Source of the DNA: Echiichthys vipera
Taxonomy: Eukaryota; Chordata; Actinopteri; Perciformes; Trachinidae
Reading direction: 5' to 3'
DNA length: 64,000 nt
Assembly: GCA_963691815.1 (NCBI GenBank)
Contig: OY829658.1
Coordinates: 16,139,326-16,203,325, forward strand
This document shows, one piece after another, positions 12,393 through 27,300 of this stretch (position 1 is its first letter; every line of letters begins with the position of its first letter). The position numbers were made by a program, and so were the translations under genes. The notes under the pieces are model-generated. The model saw only the letters and a program-made list of their open reading frames with translations, was not told the DNA's origin and made no database searches.

Positions 12393-15300
12393 CTTTTCAG
12401 TACCATTACACTCATTCTTCAGGCACCCTCTCAGAAACATTTCTATGTCTGCACAGGCGTGCCATCTCGTCCAACCGCCTTTCCACTCAATCTTCATAGC
12501 TGCCTTCATTTTATCCTTGCTAATCCTCCGCACTTCCTCCTCATCGTCCAGCTTTCTTTTCTAATGTGCAGCACATATCAGCATTCCAGTCTGACCCCTT
12601 ATAAAACTCACCGTACACCTTTTCCTTAACCTTCGTCACCTCTCTCTTGACCTTACACTACATTGTACTCCTGTCTACTTTCTTTACCTCTCTGACTTCA
12701 CAACTTCTTCTGTGACCTCTTCCTGTGTATACTTTCCTGTACTTTCCACCACCCAGTCTCCTCGTCTTCCTTCCTCTGTCCAGTTTACACACCAAGTACC
12801 ATCCTAGCTGTCTCCATCACAACTCCTGCAGCGATCTGGCAACTCTTTTCTAACAACCCAGCACTCCTCCCCGAATGTCTTCCATCTTCAGCTTCCACCA
12901 TGTGATCCTTCATCATATGAGCCAGCTCTCTCCCTTTTAACAGATGTTGTGCCAACATTCAACGTTCCTCCTTTTCTCCCGCTGCCTCTGGAGATGCCAT
13001 CTCCTTCTTATTTGTCATAGCAGTGTAGTTTCCACCAGCACCTTGCTGATCAACAGTACTGGTGGAAACCGGTGACCCGACCGATCTGGTATGGAAATCT
13101 GATTATGATCCGGAATAGGTTTTATGTCAGTGCCCTCTCCATTAATCCAGGTTTGGGACCGGCACTAAGAATTCCTTTGCCTGTGCGTCACCAGGGGCTT
13201 GGTTATGGAGTTTCCTCATAGACTCGTCTCCATTCCCTTAATTATGCAAAAAAATTGAAGCCTTAATTTAATTGAGACAGTTACTTATTTCTGCTGTAAA
13301 TTTGGACAGTTTGACACCCATGCAATAGACCCATATGTTAAACTGATCCAGTAAAGGGCCGTGTGGCTGCAGGTTTTCATTCCAGCCAAGCAACAACACA
13401 CCTGACTCGACGTACTCAATCACCTGAACCGTCTTCACACAGTTGATTTGTTGGACCAGGTGTGTTTTTGATTGGTTGGAATGAAAACCTGCAGCCACAC
13501 GGCCCTTTACTGGATCAGTTTGACACCCCTGGTCTATTGGGATCCGAAGAACTGCAAGGTTGCCGCTTGGTTTTCCCTGCACCATCAATGCAAATTTGAT
13601 TTCAATAAAATAATTTAATTCCTTTTTACAGTAATTGTGTGAGATAATATCATGCAATTGTGTGTAATGCTCCAGGATATCAGAAGTAACGAAGTAGAAC
13701 AGCACTACATTCAACCAGGTACCCCGAGGCATTATCAAGAAGCACTTGCGAGATTTGATTCATAATTAAGGAAACTGGTTGACTCCAGCATTCTCTGCAT
13801 TATATCTCTACCCTGATTATAGGTGTTTGTCCTGATGTTGACAAATGAATCCGCAAAAACTAAAATCGGTCTTGCTTTTCTTCTAGTGGGGTGTGTAATT
13901 CACATCAGTATTTAATCTGTGCAGAAAACGTGGCACCCGTCAACTCTGATGGCGAAGGAAACCTACAAGGATCACTGCTCAAGATTTGTCCGCATAATGC
14001 ACAATTTTGCAAAGCAGACAGAGGAAATTCACAGCACTGAAAACACTGAAATGAAGGTAATGTATCTTACAAAGTCAATAGTGTTGGTTTCCGAAGTTGA
14101 TGCTTTTGTTCATATTAATATAAAACCTTATGACTTTCTGTTACAGCAAATGAGCCTGGGGCCGCTCAAATTTGCATCAGTGAATTCCCTTAGTTATGCA
14201 GAAGGTTGGTATTTATTTTAATGCCTCAGTTGTATCTTTTTGAACGTACTTATACTAATTGAGCCTATGATGGCTTGCAGCTTTGAAGTCACTGGAATCC
14301 ATCAGAAAGGAAAACAAGGAGAGCAGCTTGATTACAACCATCAGACCAGGGAACAAGCTGGGTATGTATTACAACTAGTTGGACCAATGAAGCAACTCTC
14401 TTTGACTTGGACACGTTGGACAGTCACAAGCAAAGTGTTTCTGTCAACAAGATTCTTATTTAAATGACAAAAATCTCAGTGAGATCCACTTCAAAATGTC
14501 CTTGAATCGGCATCCCTACATGTATGGCAGCCATTCCAACACAAACACACCCCGCTCTACTTTAAAAACAAGGTACTGATTATGTGATCACCTGAACCAA
14601 ATCTTATATAACAAGGAAAAATATGGAAAAAACACTGCTGTGGCCACCACTATCTCTTACGTAACGGTTATATATATGTATTCCAAAAAATATACGATTT
14701 AATCAATTTCTTCTCTGAAAAAAAAAAAGCCCAGACAAAACGGCACTACAGATACACCCACTGTAGCAGGAACTAATACAGAGGAGGTTTTGGGTGATTT
14801 CATCGCTACGATATTGTTGCAACCGTGCAAGATAAACAGAAATATACCAGTTTGTAGTTGAGATCAAAATGTGCGATGTGATCACACCAGCTGTTACACC
14901 AAATGGAGCCCAGGGCATAAAGTGGGGGCAATGGCCCCTTCCCTTATTCCTAAATGCCTACTGCTGGGGCCCTTGTTTGGAGCACACCCATCTTTGAACT
15001 TGGCTTTTTGATCTCAACTACAAACTGGTATATTTCTGTTTATCTTGCACGGTTGCAACAATATCGTAGCGATGAAATCACCCAAAACCTCCTCTGTATT
15101 AGTTCCTGCTACAGTGGGTGTCTCCAGGATCACATTCGGATGATTCACACAAAACAGTACCAGTTTTGCGTCTGGTAAATATGGAATTAACCGTTCAATG
15201 CTATGTTTTTTTTATTTGCAGTGTATTGTACTACTTCTACAGCATCAGCATCTGCAGCAGCACCAGCAACATCTGCAACGTCAGCAGCACCTGCAGCATC

Positions 15301-18300
15301 GACAACGTCTGCAGCACCTGCAGCATCGACAACGTCTGCAGCACCTGCAGCATCGACAACGTCTGCAGCACCTGCAGCATCGTCAGCGTCTGCAGCATCG
15401 TCAGCGTCTGCAGCATCGTCAGCGTCTGCAGCATCGTCAGCGTCTGCAGCATCGACAGCGTCTGCAGCACTTGCAGAATCTGCAGCACCTGCAGCATCAA
15501 CAACCTCTGCAGCATCGACAGCGTCTGCAGCATCGACAGTGTCTGCAGCATCGACAGTGTCTGCAGCACTTGCAGCATCTGCAGCATCAACAACCTCTGC
15601 AGCACCTGCAGCATCGACAGCGTCTGCAGCACCTGCAGCATCGACAGCGTCTGCAGCACCTGCAGCATCGACAGCGTCTGCAGCACCTGCAGCATCGACA
15701 GCGTCTGCAGCACCTGCAGCATCGACAGCGTCTGCAGCACCTGCAGCATCGACAGCGTCTGCAGCACCTGCAGCATCGACAGCGTCTGCAGCACCTGCAG
15801 CATCGACAGCGTCTGCAGCGTCTGCAGCATTGACAGCGTCTGCAGCATCGACAGCGTCTGCAGCATCGACAGCGTCTGCAGCATCGACAGCGTCTGCAGC
15901 ACCTGCAGCGTCTGCAGCACCTGCAGCGTCTGCAGCACCTGCAGCATCGACAGCGTCTGCAGCGTCTGCAGCACCTGCAGCGTCTGCAGCACCTGCAGCA
16001 TCGACAGCGTCTGCAGCACCTGCAGCGTCTGCAGCATCGACAGCGTCTGCAGCACCTGCAGCATCGACAGCGTCTGCAGCACCTGCAGCATCGACAGCAT
16101 CTGCAGCACCTGCAGCATCGACAGCGTCTGCAGCACCTGCAGCATCTGCACCATTAGCGTACAAACTACATTGTCAGGTAACAAATTGTAGATTGCACTT
16201 CAATAGCCTGGATATTATTACTATACCTCATACTATTTATGTTGTTGGGAACATTCATTCATCTTCACCGCTTGTCCCGGTCGGGGTTGTGGGGAACAGA
16301 GAGCACAAATTTGTTTAATGCAGTGAATTGTACTGTTTATTTTTTTCTCCCTTGTGGCAGAACTGCAGTACAAGCTTTCTGAGTATACATCATTACTGCA
16401 CACACGTGTCACAGCAGAAACACAAAGAGGTATAGCAGCATTTTCATAGCTTCTTACAGAGTCTTTGTGATCATCACTGATATGCGTGAAAACTTTACAT
16501 ACTTTTAAAATCTCTCCCTAATGTTTTTCCCCAGAAGGCGAAGGATTTCTCTCGTAGAGGTATTGTACAGTTCCTCATTAATGTTTATTGTTAAGCTCAT
16601 TTAAATTTAAATAAGATATGATCTTCCCCCCGTTCTTACAGGAGCCGATGGTGATGACGACCAAACAGGTACACAACTCCTTCTGACACCCCTCTACAAC
16701 ACTTAAATGTGATCATACCATGTCTAATGTGATAGAACTGATTTAGCGTCTCACACTGATCTTTGCAGATCTTTTTTCTTTAACTTGATTCATGGTTTGA
16801 GTTGATTTTAACGTATGCTCTAATTTTAGAAAAAATGTTTATTCTCTTCCTTTAAGCGTTAGAATGGAAACCGTGTCTGGGCTTAAACAACTACCTCAAA
16901 GAGAGCTTGACTAAAAATCATCAACCACTTATCGGTGAGCATACCCACTTGTTATCATCCTGTTTTTGTAATTTGTCTCAAGGTAAAATATTAAAAGTAT
17001 TAATTGTTTGCTTGTTTAGGTGCTCCGCTGGTTGTCGCCTGTGTCAGCACTCAGCTTCAGGAGGAACCTGTTTATTTGTGCTTTGCTTGTAAGGACTGCT
17101 TCCGCGAGTCCTTAATGAGACAACACTTTAACTCTCTGAAACATCTCATACGCACATTGGTAAGTTATTCATCGTGCGTGCGTGCATGCGTGCGTGTGTG
17201 TGTGTGTGTGGTTTTTAGTTTCATGTGTCATTTTTTCTATGAATTAAAGTGACAGACATTTACCAACAGTATGAGTAAATGAGTATAAGTAATGCAGTTA
17301 AAAACAGACACTCTACCCTGGGATATACTTTGGTTTCAAATAACCAGCTTTTGTCTTAAATTCTAAAAAGTTGCACCTAAATCCTTGGCGGCTGACTTTT
17401 GCATGGAAGAATCTGGATGTAGTTCTCTTGAAGTCAACGGCACGGAAAGAGGAGAAGGAAAGAGGACCAACTTACATGAGGCTGAAGGTAAAATGCCAAA
17501 GAACTTGGAACTGACCAGTTTTTTTTTTTCTCCCGAAGGTGTTCACATCTTTATAGAGATATTGTTATGTTAATTAATGATGATCAGATTTAAGTCTACT
17601 AGAGAGAAGAGAGTTGGCTATCAAAGCACCAGCAGACACAATGTCCCGAAAAAAAGCTTTTATGACTTCTAAGTAAGAGCCACCATCAGCATTACACTGA
17701 GAGTTCTTATAGCACTGAATTAACACACCTCAACCCTAACAATCGGGATGTACGGTTGACATTTCTTAATGTGGCTTGACTTCTCGGCCTAGGATGTATT
17801 GTCCACATTTCTTTTAATCCTTAACCTCCTCCACATGCAAGTCATTTCTCTATTTATGTATATCCTCGTTGTCTTAAAGCACACATACACAGGTAGAGGT
17901 TTCATCCCCTTTTATGCTAAACCATTTTACAATGAGTTTAATTTTATTAAGTTTTAGTGCCATGGTGCATAAAAACCACAACTGCAAAAGTGTGATTATA
18001 ACAGGAAGTCTTTTTCAGGAGCTTTAAAGTGTCCATACTAAAATTATAAAAGGCAATAACTACATAGTAAAGATTAATAGAATGAAGAGGCTAGTTTCTT
18101 GTAGTCATATTCTGTACACTGAATGATTTTCCTTAGTCATTCGTTATTAAAGAATGTTTCCTTTCTCAGGTATTTGATCTCCCATACTGGCTGTTTCAGA
18201 GCCTCGCTGGACTTTGTTTCCCAAAAGGTAGGCGTTGGAGTTGATCTTGCGTCAAATTATTCAGAGGTAGCTGCGGCTAATCGCTGTATCGTTCCTCTCT

Positions 18301-21300
18301 GCCCTCGTTTTTTTTTTTTTTTTAATTACAAAATTGCAACCCCTGCTACTGTGATTTGAAGCTCTTTTGGTCATGTTCGACATGAAGCAGTTTGAAATCA
18401 TTTTTCTTGATTTTGTCTGCAGCGATGACGACACTTGGCCCATACCACACAATCTTAAAGCGCGGCGGTTAGTAATAAAATACGGTTTTTGGCCTTTTTA
18501 AATAAAATGAATGAACGTGATTGCTTTCATCTGACTCGTCCATGTTGGTCTGCATTTATATCTGTGCAGTTCCAGCTCATGAAACATACAGCAAACTCCA
18601 ACAAAATGACAGATTCCCTCTGCTAGGTGAGTACCGTCGTAGAGAACAAAGGTCTTTCCTGAAAAGTCAGAAATGCTCAGGGCTTTTCTGACTTTTCTCT
18701 ACCTCACCGTTACAGGCATGCAGTTCCTCATCATGCACGACGTGTGTGATGGACAGCGTTCTCGAACAAGGACTGGACTCTTGTGTTTGCTCTGTAAGAG
18801 GATGTTATCGCACAATAAATGTCACGCTCATGTGTTCAGTTGGGAACACGTTGCAACATTTCTGGTGAGTATTTTTGTTCTTTCACTTCTTATTTTTCAA
18901 TTAATGGGGACTCCTATGCTCCTATCGACCCTCAGTAAGTCATGTTTGGTAAGATCCAATGCAAGAAGCACTTTATCTACAAACTGTTACCTGTTCCCCT
19001 GTATCTGTGGGATTAAAATTAGTTTGGGCACAAAAAAAATATTGTAATGAGAGTTCACTGTTGCTGTAGAGTTATTGAGATTCTCTTTTAACCTGGAATA
19101 ATGCACCCATTTTATTGCATGTGACCGTGCCTTTTTATTAGTGTCTTTACATTACGCTACTGCAAGTTACTGTAGATTTGCATGGTGTCAGGAATAGTAT
19201 AGTATTGAGACCACTGTAGCGGCCTGAAGGGAGACTGTGTAGAGGGCAATAACATACAGTCTTGGGATGTAATGGGGTGTTTATAGTAACATCAAGTGTT
19301 ATCTTATGATTGTAACCTGCTTTCTCACAGTATAACTAATTAAGTGTATGTGCATGTGCATTTAACGCACAAAGTCAAATCAGTTAAATCAAAGTCTGTG
19401 TTAAGAGTAATGTAGTGGGCTGAGAGCTGATAATTGCAAAAGACAGAAGTAAGACAAGACGTTAAGAGGCCCAGGTGCAGCTAAAGCAGTTAACAGACCC
19501 ATTACAAAAAGAGGAACCAGTTCCCCTGAGGCAGCACGTGATTAATGGTTGAAAGGAGGTGGGAGTGTTTGGTTAGAAAGTGGAGTAACTGTGGGAAGTC
19601 TGGGGTTCTTCCTTCGCCTTCTGATTCATCAACAGTTGAAAATTAAAACGAGTGAGAGTAATTGAGCAACCTAATGAAATGAAAAGGATTACAAAAGCTT
19701 TTCGACAAGATCAGAAGATTCATGCATAACGGATTAACCATAACCCAATCACTGGGATTATACAATTCACATTGGAATACTTTTCTGCTCAACCTTGGGA
19801 ATTGGATAACAGTTCGGACAGCACTTTGCACGGAGCTGGAGCTGCCCTCTCGGGCTGTGTCCACCCTCAAAGGCTTGGATGTTCGGCCGGACATCTGAAG
19901 CCCTCTCATCTCCCAAATTTGGATAAGATCAAAACCACTCAGCCTCAGCCCTTTATAGATCTGTTAGTTAGAAATTGTTTTGATGATTAACCTTTCAAGT
20001 CATTTAATTGATGATTTGAATACTGAGTTGAGTGTATGTCTATTTTGCCCTTGCTAAATCATAAAGTAATCAGTTTGCATTTAAAGTAGACGTTGTGGAC
20101 ATCCAGTTAATAGGTTGTTTGGTGGTGGTAAAACATAATGATTTTCTGTGTTTAACATTTTTTCAGGTTCTAATAATGTTACTTTAGCCAGAGTACATTA
20201 ACGGACCCCCTGGGCTCTCCAGAGCCACTAAACCCTTAACCTAGCCCCATAACAAGTGCACAGATCAATGAGAGGAGAGCTGCCGTCATCAGACGCGGCT
20301 GATTTGTATGCGCGTATTATTTGCAGCCCGGACGTGGAGTGAAAAAACAAGTCGATTACAGAGTTCAGTTTTAATATACCTCAAAACAACTGAACTCCAG
20401 TGCATTCTGTAATGACTTGTTTGGACTACCTCTCAATATGGACGTAGCCGGCTGCTAAGGCTTGTAGCTTTGTAAAACAGTCTTTTTTGATAAATCCGGG
20501 TTCTCTAACTACGTTATTGGTGCTTCGTTTCTTGTGTAGGGGCTGTTATCAGTGTAAGCCGTCTGGCTGATAGCGACTGTCAGGGATTTCTCTGTTAATA
20601 GTTAACCCAAAGAACTTGTCTCAATGTTTGATGTATATTCATGCTGAAAAGGTGGTACTTGACGTAATCTCCAAAATTAAATAAAGGAAACATTCATTAC
20701 TAAATTAATATACTTGTCACGTTCATGAGTTATGAGCCTAACTGTGATGGAAGAGAGTCAGCAGAGGATTGGTTTGAAAACACCAACATGTCAGTTCAGA
20801 TGCTACTGAGGCTGAAGACAGTCAACAATAAAAAAAAATCTTCTGATTAGTAATAAACCCTCCTGTCTGTAGCTGAATAGTGTCGGCCTACGCTGCTGTA
20901 TTTTAACATTGGTCTCAGTGGTGGAACTTGAGAGAGCCTGATATTTTCTGAGGTGGTACGTCATGTACAAAGTTTGAGAACCACTGATCTAACACATGTG
21001 AAATCACATTCATAGAGTTGAGAAGTATGTGGAGTCTGTGTTGAAACTGTACCACTGAAAAGCAACTAAATCCACTGTATCCATGTCGAGGGAACATTTT
21101 TAATGTTTTTGAGTAATGTCAAAAAAACGTATGTTCGGATATCTTTAGATGATTGTACACATGTTGCCAAGCAAGTGTGTCTTAAGTACGGCACAAAAAC
21201 CAACTGTTAGGAGACTAAGCGTATTTGTGCTTTGTGCGTCTCTGTGTGTAGGAGCGTTTCCACCCAGGCTCCCTGAACCCCAACACTGATGCAGAGACCT

Positions 21301-24300
21301 TATTGGATTTGGCAAAACAGGCAGCCCGTATTCATGAAATATCACACATACAGGTAATTTATACCAGGATGAAAAAGTTTCCGTACCAACCTCATGTTGC
21401 ATCTCCTAGCCGTGCGCCAATGCTTTTGTCTGTTTAAAGGAAATAAAGTTGGACAGGCCCATTTGGCAGCCATGCCCCTATGACAGAGGTGGGTGTTTAT
21501 GTTGCAATGAATGTTCCACAGTGGCATCTGTAACTCGGACTTGGATCCTTGAAAAGTATTATACTATTTTGTTACAGCAATACAAATCCTGACATCTGCA
21601 AGGAAAAGAGAGGGTAAAGAATTGCTTGGAAACGTAATAATTCCTGGTATAAAGCTGGGTAAGTGGAGCCAACTATACAAACTTTACATTTTGATGTTTA
21701 GTCATGTTGATGCTTCATTTGCAGTAGGATCCTGGTACTAGCACGTCTATAAAAACATTAACTTTTTCTGATTGGTCTCCCATGGGAGGAGATATTTTGG
21801 TTAATTTTATTTTTTGATTCAGTCATAAAATGTTATAAATCTGTTGTTACAAATCTTCAAATTTGACAGCTTTTTTGTTGCTTTTGTATTATTGCTAACT
21901 GCTTAGTACAATGTGTATAATAATATATTCCGTTATAAGTCCCACAAAGGGGACATTTCCTTATTACAGCAGCAAAGTAGATAGCAAACATAGAAGCATC
22001 AATAAGAAACAAATTGTAGAAAAATATGAATATAAACAAAGGAACAATGTATACAATATTTTTAAGTATTGTACATTTACACCAAGGCACAGAGGAAAAT
22101 ATTAGTTCTACAGTTTGTAATTTAATATCATATTCGTTTTTTAACATCATGTATGTTCCTCAGTCTGCAGAGCAACCCTGAAGGTAGTACAGGGAAACGA
22201 CAAGGAGACTCCTGTATCGAGTGACTCAGGGAAGAGAAGCAAGGAAACTGAGGAGATAAAGAATGCAGGTAGCACGACCTGCAAGGCGATAAAGGAGGAG
22301 AAGAGGGAAGAGCCTACGGCGAGAAGTGGGGATACTCTAGAAAGCTGCCAGGGCACGGACAAAAATGATGGGAAGGAGAGAAGCCAAAGTGGCAAAGACG
22401 CCCTGACACACTTGACACAAAAGAAGAAAACCTCACAGGACGACAACTTACGTCCTACTGTGGACATAAAGCAAGAAAATAAATGGCAGCAGATCACCTC
22501 CGAAGACGACCTACCTGGTGAAGAACCCCTAAACTTGCAAAGTAGCAAACAAAAGGAGGTGACAGACGAGGGAGAACCTGGCAAATCAAGTAATGAGACC
22601 GCAAAGGACAAAGGTTTGTAAATGCGTTATTGAATGTTTTTTTATTGTGGAATATTAATATATTTTTTATTAGGATATTTTGTGAAAATGTCTCGGTCTG
22701 TTGTTTGTTACAGCGTCTTGTAACGTGAACCACCCACAAGATGATTCGTTGTGGCAGTATGTGAAGAGGAAGAGCCGAGAGTCTGTCATAGGTCAGTTCA
22801 AATCAATCATCTGTTGAAAGATTAATGAGTCTCGTGCGCTATATCGTAGAATACTTGGTCAGTTACTGTCCACTGTTTATGTTGTAGGAAAAGAAGGGAG
22901 AACTGCACGTTTATTGTAATAAATTAATCACCTTATTAATTAGGCTAATTAATTATTCCTTTTTAAAAAGGGGCACCACCACTGTATAGACGGGTAATGT
23001 GGACTAAGCCCGATGGAAACCTAGTCACCTGCAAGAATTAAAAATATCCTTTTCTATCAGTTTCTCTTATCAATTAAATGTATCAATTGTATCAATCAAT
23101 TTCTGTCAATCTCATTCTAAAAACGTTTGTTCTCGTAAAACATTGACCTCAAAACTTTGCAAAATACAATGAAAGCTCACAGACAACAGCTCGGGTTTAG
23201 GGGGGTTTTACTACAAAATTAGGACTATTTTTGTATACATGATAGATTATCACATGAAATGACACACATGAGAACAACACAGAAAATGAATGGGCATGGT
23301 AAAGCTATGATCATACCTTTTATGGAAAGTAAAGTTTAATATCGTGGGCCATTGGTCACCAGATCTGCTCATTTAAGTACCAACAAATGCATCTCACCAA
23401 ACTCCGCTGAACAGCGGGTCTTCTCCCGAGGTGCAGGCTGGCAGTAAAGGTCGTCAGAGGATTTGTTGTTTCCAAAGAAGAGATCGGTTTTCCTATGAAT
23501 AAAGCAACTGCACCAAATATGTGAATTCAACACAGTTCACACTTCCTATAATAGTTGTTTGTTAAGAACATATTAAAAATGAGTCTCTGTCTCGTTATCA
23601 GATTAGGAGTTTCGCAAACTGTGCTCAGGGCCACAAAAATGTCACAGGTTTCAGCAAGTTGCTTCCTGTCATAAAAATGTCAAAGGCTTCATTGAGAGGG
23701 GCTTCCCCGAGGGCGACAAAGCACGTCTCCCAGGAAACAGAGAGAGCTCTTTTGTCTTAGTTAACTGACAAACTTCCTTTTTGACATTGTCTGACCTTGA
23801 CGTCATTTCCTCCACTCTTCAATGAGTACGAGCTGACTGGCATTAGGGATGTCATCACGAATCGTGGCCCCTTTATTTTGATGAAGACATATAGGGCAAT
23901 ATTTCCTACAATGTTACATTGATGGATCATTTTGACTCCTCATAACTCTTTGATTCTTTTTTTCACCTGAGTTTCCTTAATTTTCAAATTAAATCAGGAT
24001 GTTTCTAACCAAGGGGCGAGAGTTACAACACAGTATTAACATTGAACAATACATCTTCCAGGCTTAAGTTCACTAATTGAATGCTGTAGTGACGAGCGTG
24101 ACCCCATTTACCTCTGCGAGTGCTGCTCCATGAAGATCCCTGAGAAGAACATCGTCCTTCATGTTACCAGAGTCGACCACCAGCGGATGTTTCTAGTGGT
24201 GAGTAAGTGTTAAAGGATAGGTTTGGATGTTCTGGCGTTTTGTCTTAGTGTGTTAAAACGTATGAAAAATTTGAAACACATAGGTCATTTAAAACATATA

Positions 24301-27300
24301 AAAGATGGTTACACTAACAGAAGCTAAAGTCTTCAGTCTGTATGTATGTAGTTCTTTATCTATATTGCCTCTATACTATTATATTTTTTCTTTGGATGAT
24401 CCAAAATGAGGGGCATGAAAAATATGAGCATCACATTAATGGATATTGTAAAACAATGCAGCGACATAGGAGTACATACAGTATATTGTCTTTATTTTAT
24501 CAATGTAAATAGTAGTCGTAGGCCTCAAAGTGAAACTACCTTGTCAAAAACAATACTTATATAATAATGAACAAACCTGTTAACCAGAGGTTTTCACTCA
24601 GTTATTGTACTAAAGCACAAGTTTGAGGCTCTTGTCCTTTATTTTATTTACATGCTACTTTATACTTCTACTCCTCTACAAATCAGTGGAAATGTTCTAC
24701 TTTTTACTCCACTACATTTATCTGATTACTTCAGTTACTAGTTACTCTACCAGGCTGACAAGCACATATGAAACATTAGTTTATTCATCAAAAACTGGAC
24801 TGACAGAAATTAAAGAAACGTAAATTCAGAGTGTTCTTTTCACAGTTCAGTGGGAAAGTTGTGTTGAAGTTAGCATGATTTTTCTGAAAATGCCTTCTCA
24901 ACTTATCCTCTTTACACCCAGATATGGCTGCAGAGTAAACACAGGCTTCACAGTGACAGAAACAAAACACTTCTCTGTTCATTCTCTGAAAAAAAGAAAG
25001 GTCAATTCACCAGAGTAGAAAGAGACATTGCGGTGGTGATTTAACCAGACAGAAACGATTGAGAACAACATGGTGGAGCTTGGTGAGCTGTTGCCAAGAG
25101 GATTCAGAAACCCATGAAGAAGAGTGCAGCGGGAGCGTGCGCAGCGTCGTGTCTCCCAGCGGGCCGGTGTTTGATGCGCTGAGATCAGAGAGGACAGCAG
25201 TCAACATGTTTCACACAGGCTTCCACTCAAAGGCCCTGTAAATATTCCATCGCGGGCCGCCCATTCATTAGCTCTGCTCTGTATTGTTGTCTTTTATGTT
25301 TAATGTTGGACCCCCTCGAAAACAAGATGTCCATCTCAAGGGGTTATCCATAAATAAACTTGAAATAACTTGAAATGCATTGCCATAATAATTCAATCAT
25401 TACTTTTCCGAACTTTTTCTATTTTTTAATATACAGTATAGTTTGTACGGTGTCTTATACATACAAAAGATGTTCTGTTTTAATGTGTTCCCATTTGTAT
25501 GTTTCTGACATCAGGGGTTACAGAAACTCGCACCACCACCAACGGTTCACACGGTGAAGACGGTCAGACATTTGGCGGCTTTGTTTGAACAAGAAAACGG
25601 ATACGGAGAGGCTCAGGTTTGGTCCTGGTTCTGTTTATTTGGTGACATTTTTAGAACTGTCATTTAAATTGATATTTTTTAAAAATAAATAAATGCAAAG
25701 CTATGTTGGTGATAGAGCTGAGATAAAAAAAAAAGTCGAATGATTTTAGTTTGATTAATTGTTGTTTATTTCCTGGCTCCAGGTTGTTGATCTGGATGAC
25801 AAGATTTACAATAATATCTCACAACAGAGCTTTCAGTCAGGTAAGGTTGCATCTTTTCTTTGCTTTGTTCTGAGTAGGTTTGTTTGAAGCCAATTTGAAT
25901 AAGTTAAAAGGTGAAAACAAAGGTCAGCATTTACACACGGTGCACATTTTGCATTATCTGTCGTCGACACAGCCATACAGACAGTAAAGACACATCAGGA
26001 TCTGCAGGGCCCTGGGAAAGAGCTCGCTTCAACCTCAGCTCTGTCTGGCGTCCAGCCCGTGGACACGTCAGTGACCCTTCGTGCTCTACACGAGTTCTGT
26101 TCTCTGACGGACAACTACAAGGTCAGACACTTTGGCGTAAGTCAGCCTTTTCATCAGCCTGTTTGGTTGTGCAGCTACTGAATATGTTTTTATATTTCAT
26201 TTATATGGTGCTGAAGATGGAGATCGATGATGACTCTGAAGCACAACCATCCTCGCTGCCTCCAGCCGAGTCTGGTGTGACTGAATCCACCTTCAATACA
26301 ACCAAAGTGCCCTCTCAATTGACTGAAGAGGTCAAAATGACCCACATCAAAGTGTCTGAGTCAGCTAACAGCGCTAACACCTGCCTGCCTGTTTCAGCAA
26401 CCACTTCCAAAGTAGCAAGGACATCCCACTCAACTGCAGCAACTACAACTTCTGCTGCAACCAACCCCGCCATCTCCAATTTTTCACCCAAATCTTCTGA
26501 TTCTCCTCCAGACGCCACCAACTCGACAACACCCATTTCCCAACATCAAGCCTCCGCCCCCAGCTGTATTACTACAACCACCACCAAACTGAGAGAGACT
26601 GCTTACGAATGCACAGCAACCACCTCTAAGTGTATAGCATCCGCCATCTCGGGTGCGACCTCAACCACAAAAGCTGCATCTTCGACCAAACTGCCGGAGA
26701 GCAGAAGTGGAGCTGCAGCCAAAGTTCGAGCGACTTCACATCAAGCGGCCCCCGCCTCTAATGCAGAATCCAGAACAGCGCGTGAAACCGTCAAAATGGA
26801 AAGCAAAAATTCTGAAAGTGCATTCAAAACTGCGGTGACATCCGCGGCCCGTGCTGGAATGACTAAAACGTCTCATAAATGTGAAAATACTGAAGCCTCT
26901 GTCAAATCCAATGACACACATATGACGCATATCATGAATTCAGTGGGGTCAACCGCTGATGTTGGACCAAATGTTCAGAAGAGTAAAGCACCTGCAGCTC
27001 CCCACATGACTGTCAGGTCTGGACACAATGATATAAAGAAAGATAAAATAACGGAACCCTCTGCTGTCGGTGAGTATTGTTGTTGTTATTATTATTATTA
27101 TTATTATAATTGTTGATACAGGAATCAATAAGCAAGTCGGTATGAAGAGAGGTGGGTAAAGCAGCCAACACTGTACTCAAATAAAAGTTTTCATGGAAAT
27201 AACTAGTTTCTAATAACGAGTAGTGAGGTAATTTCCTATTCAATACCTACAAGCGTGTTCACTTTAACCTGAGGAAGACAGTCTGTGGTTGAAACATCAT

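Larger units (their letters stand above)
12087..13924. other. Intron 12 of gene A
   Basis: This 1.8-kb intron holds a 75-bp CA microsatellite (12316-12390), a cytosine- and thymine-rich stretch (about 12400-12900) and a foldback element (13323-13540). No exon with the family grammar was recognised in it. Confidence 0.7.

Noticed and set aside
14703..15178. Two opposite-strand open frames with identical peptide sequence
   Set aside because: Both come from the perfect inverted repeat. The shared peptide reflects duplicated DNA, not two genes.
15187..16184. Long open frames on the minus strand and in the other plus frames of the repeat exon
   Set aside because: They follow from a stop-free repeat unit divisible by three. 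Splice phases and the split finger support only the Ala/Ser/Thr/Pro frame.
22147..22611. Minus-strand 154-codon open frame
   Set aside because: It is a shadow of the charged exon 30 of gene A, which has correct phases and splice sites on the plus strand.
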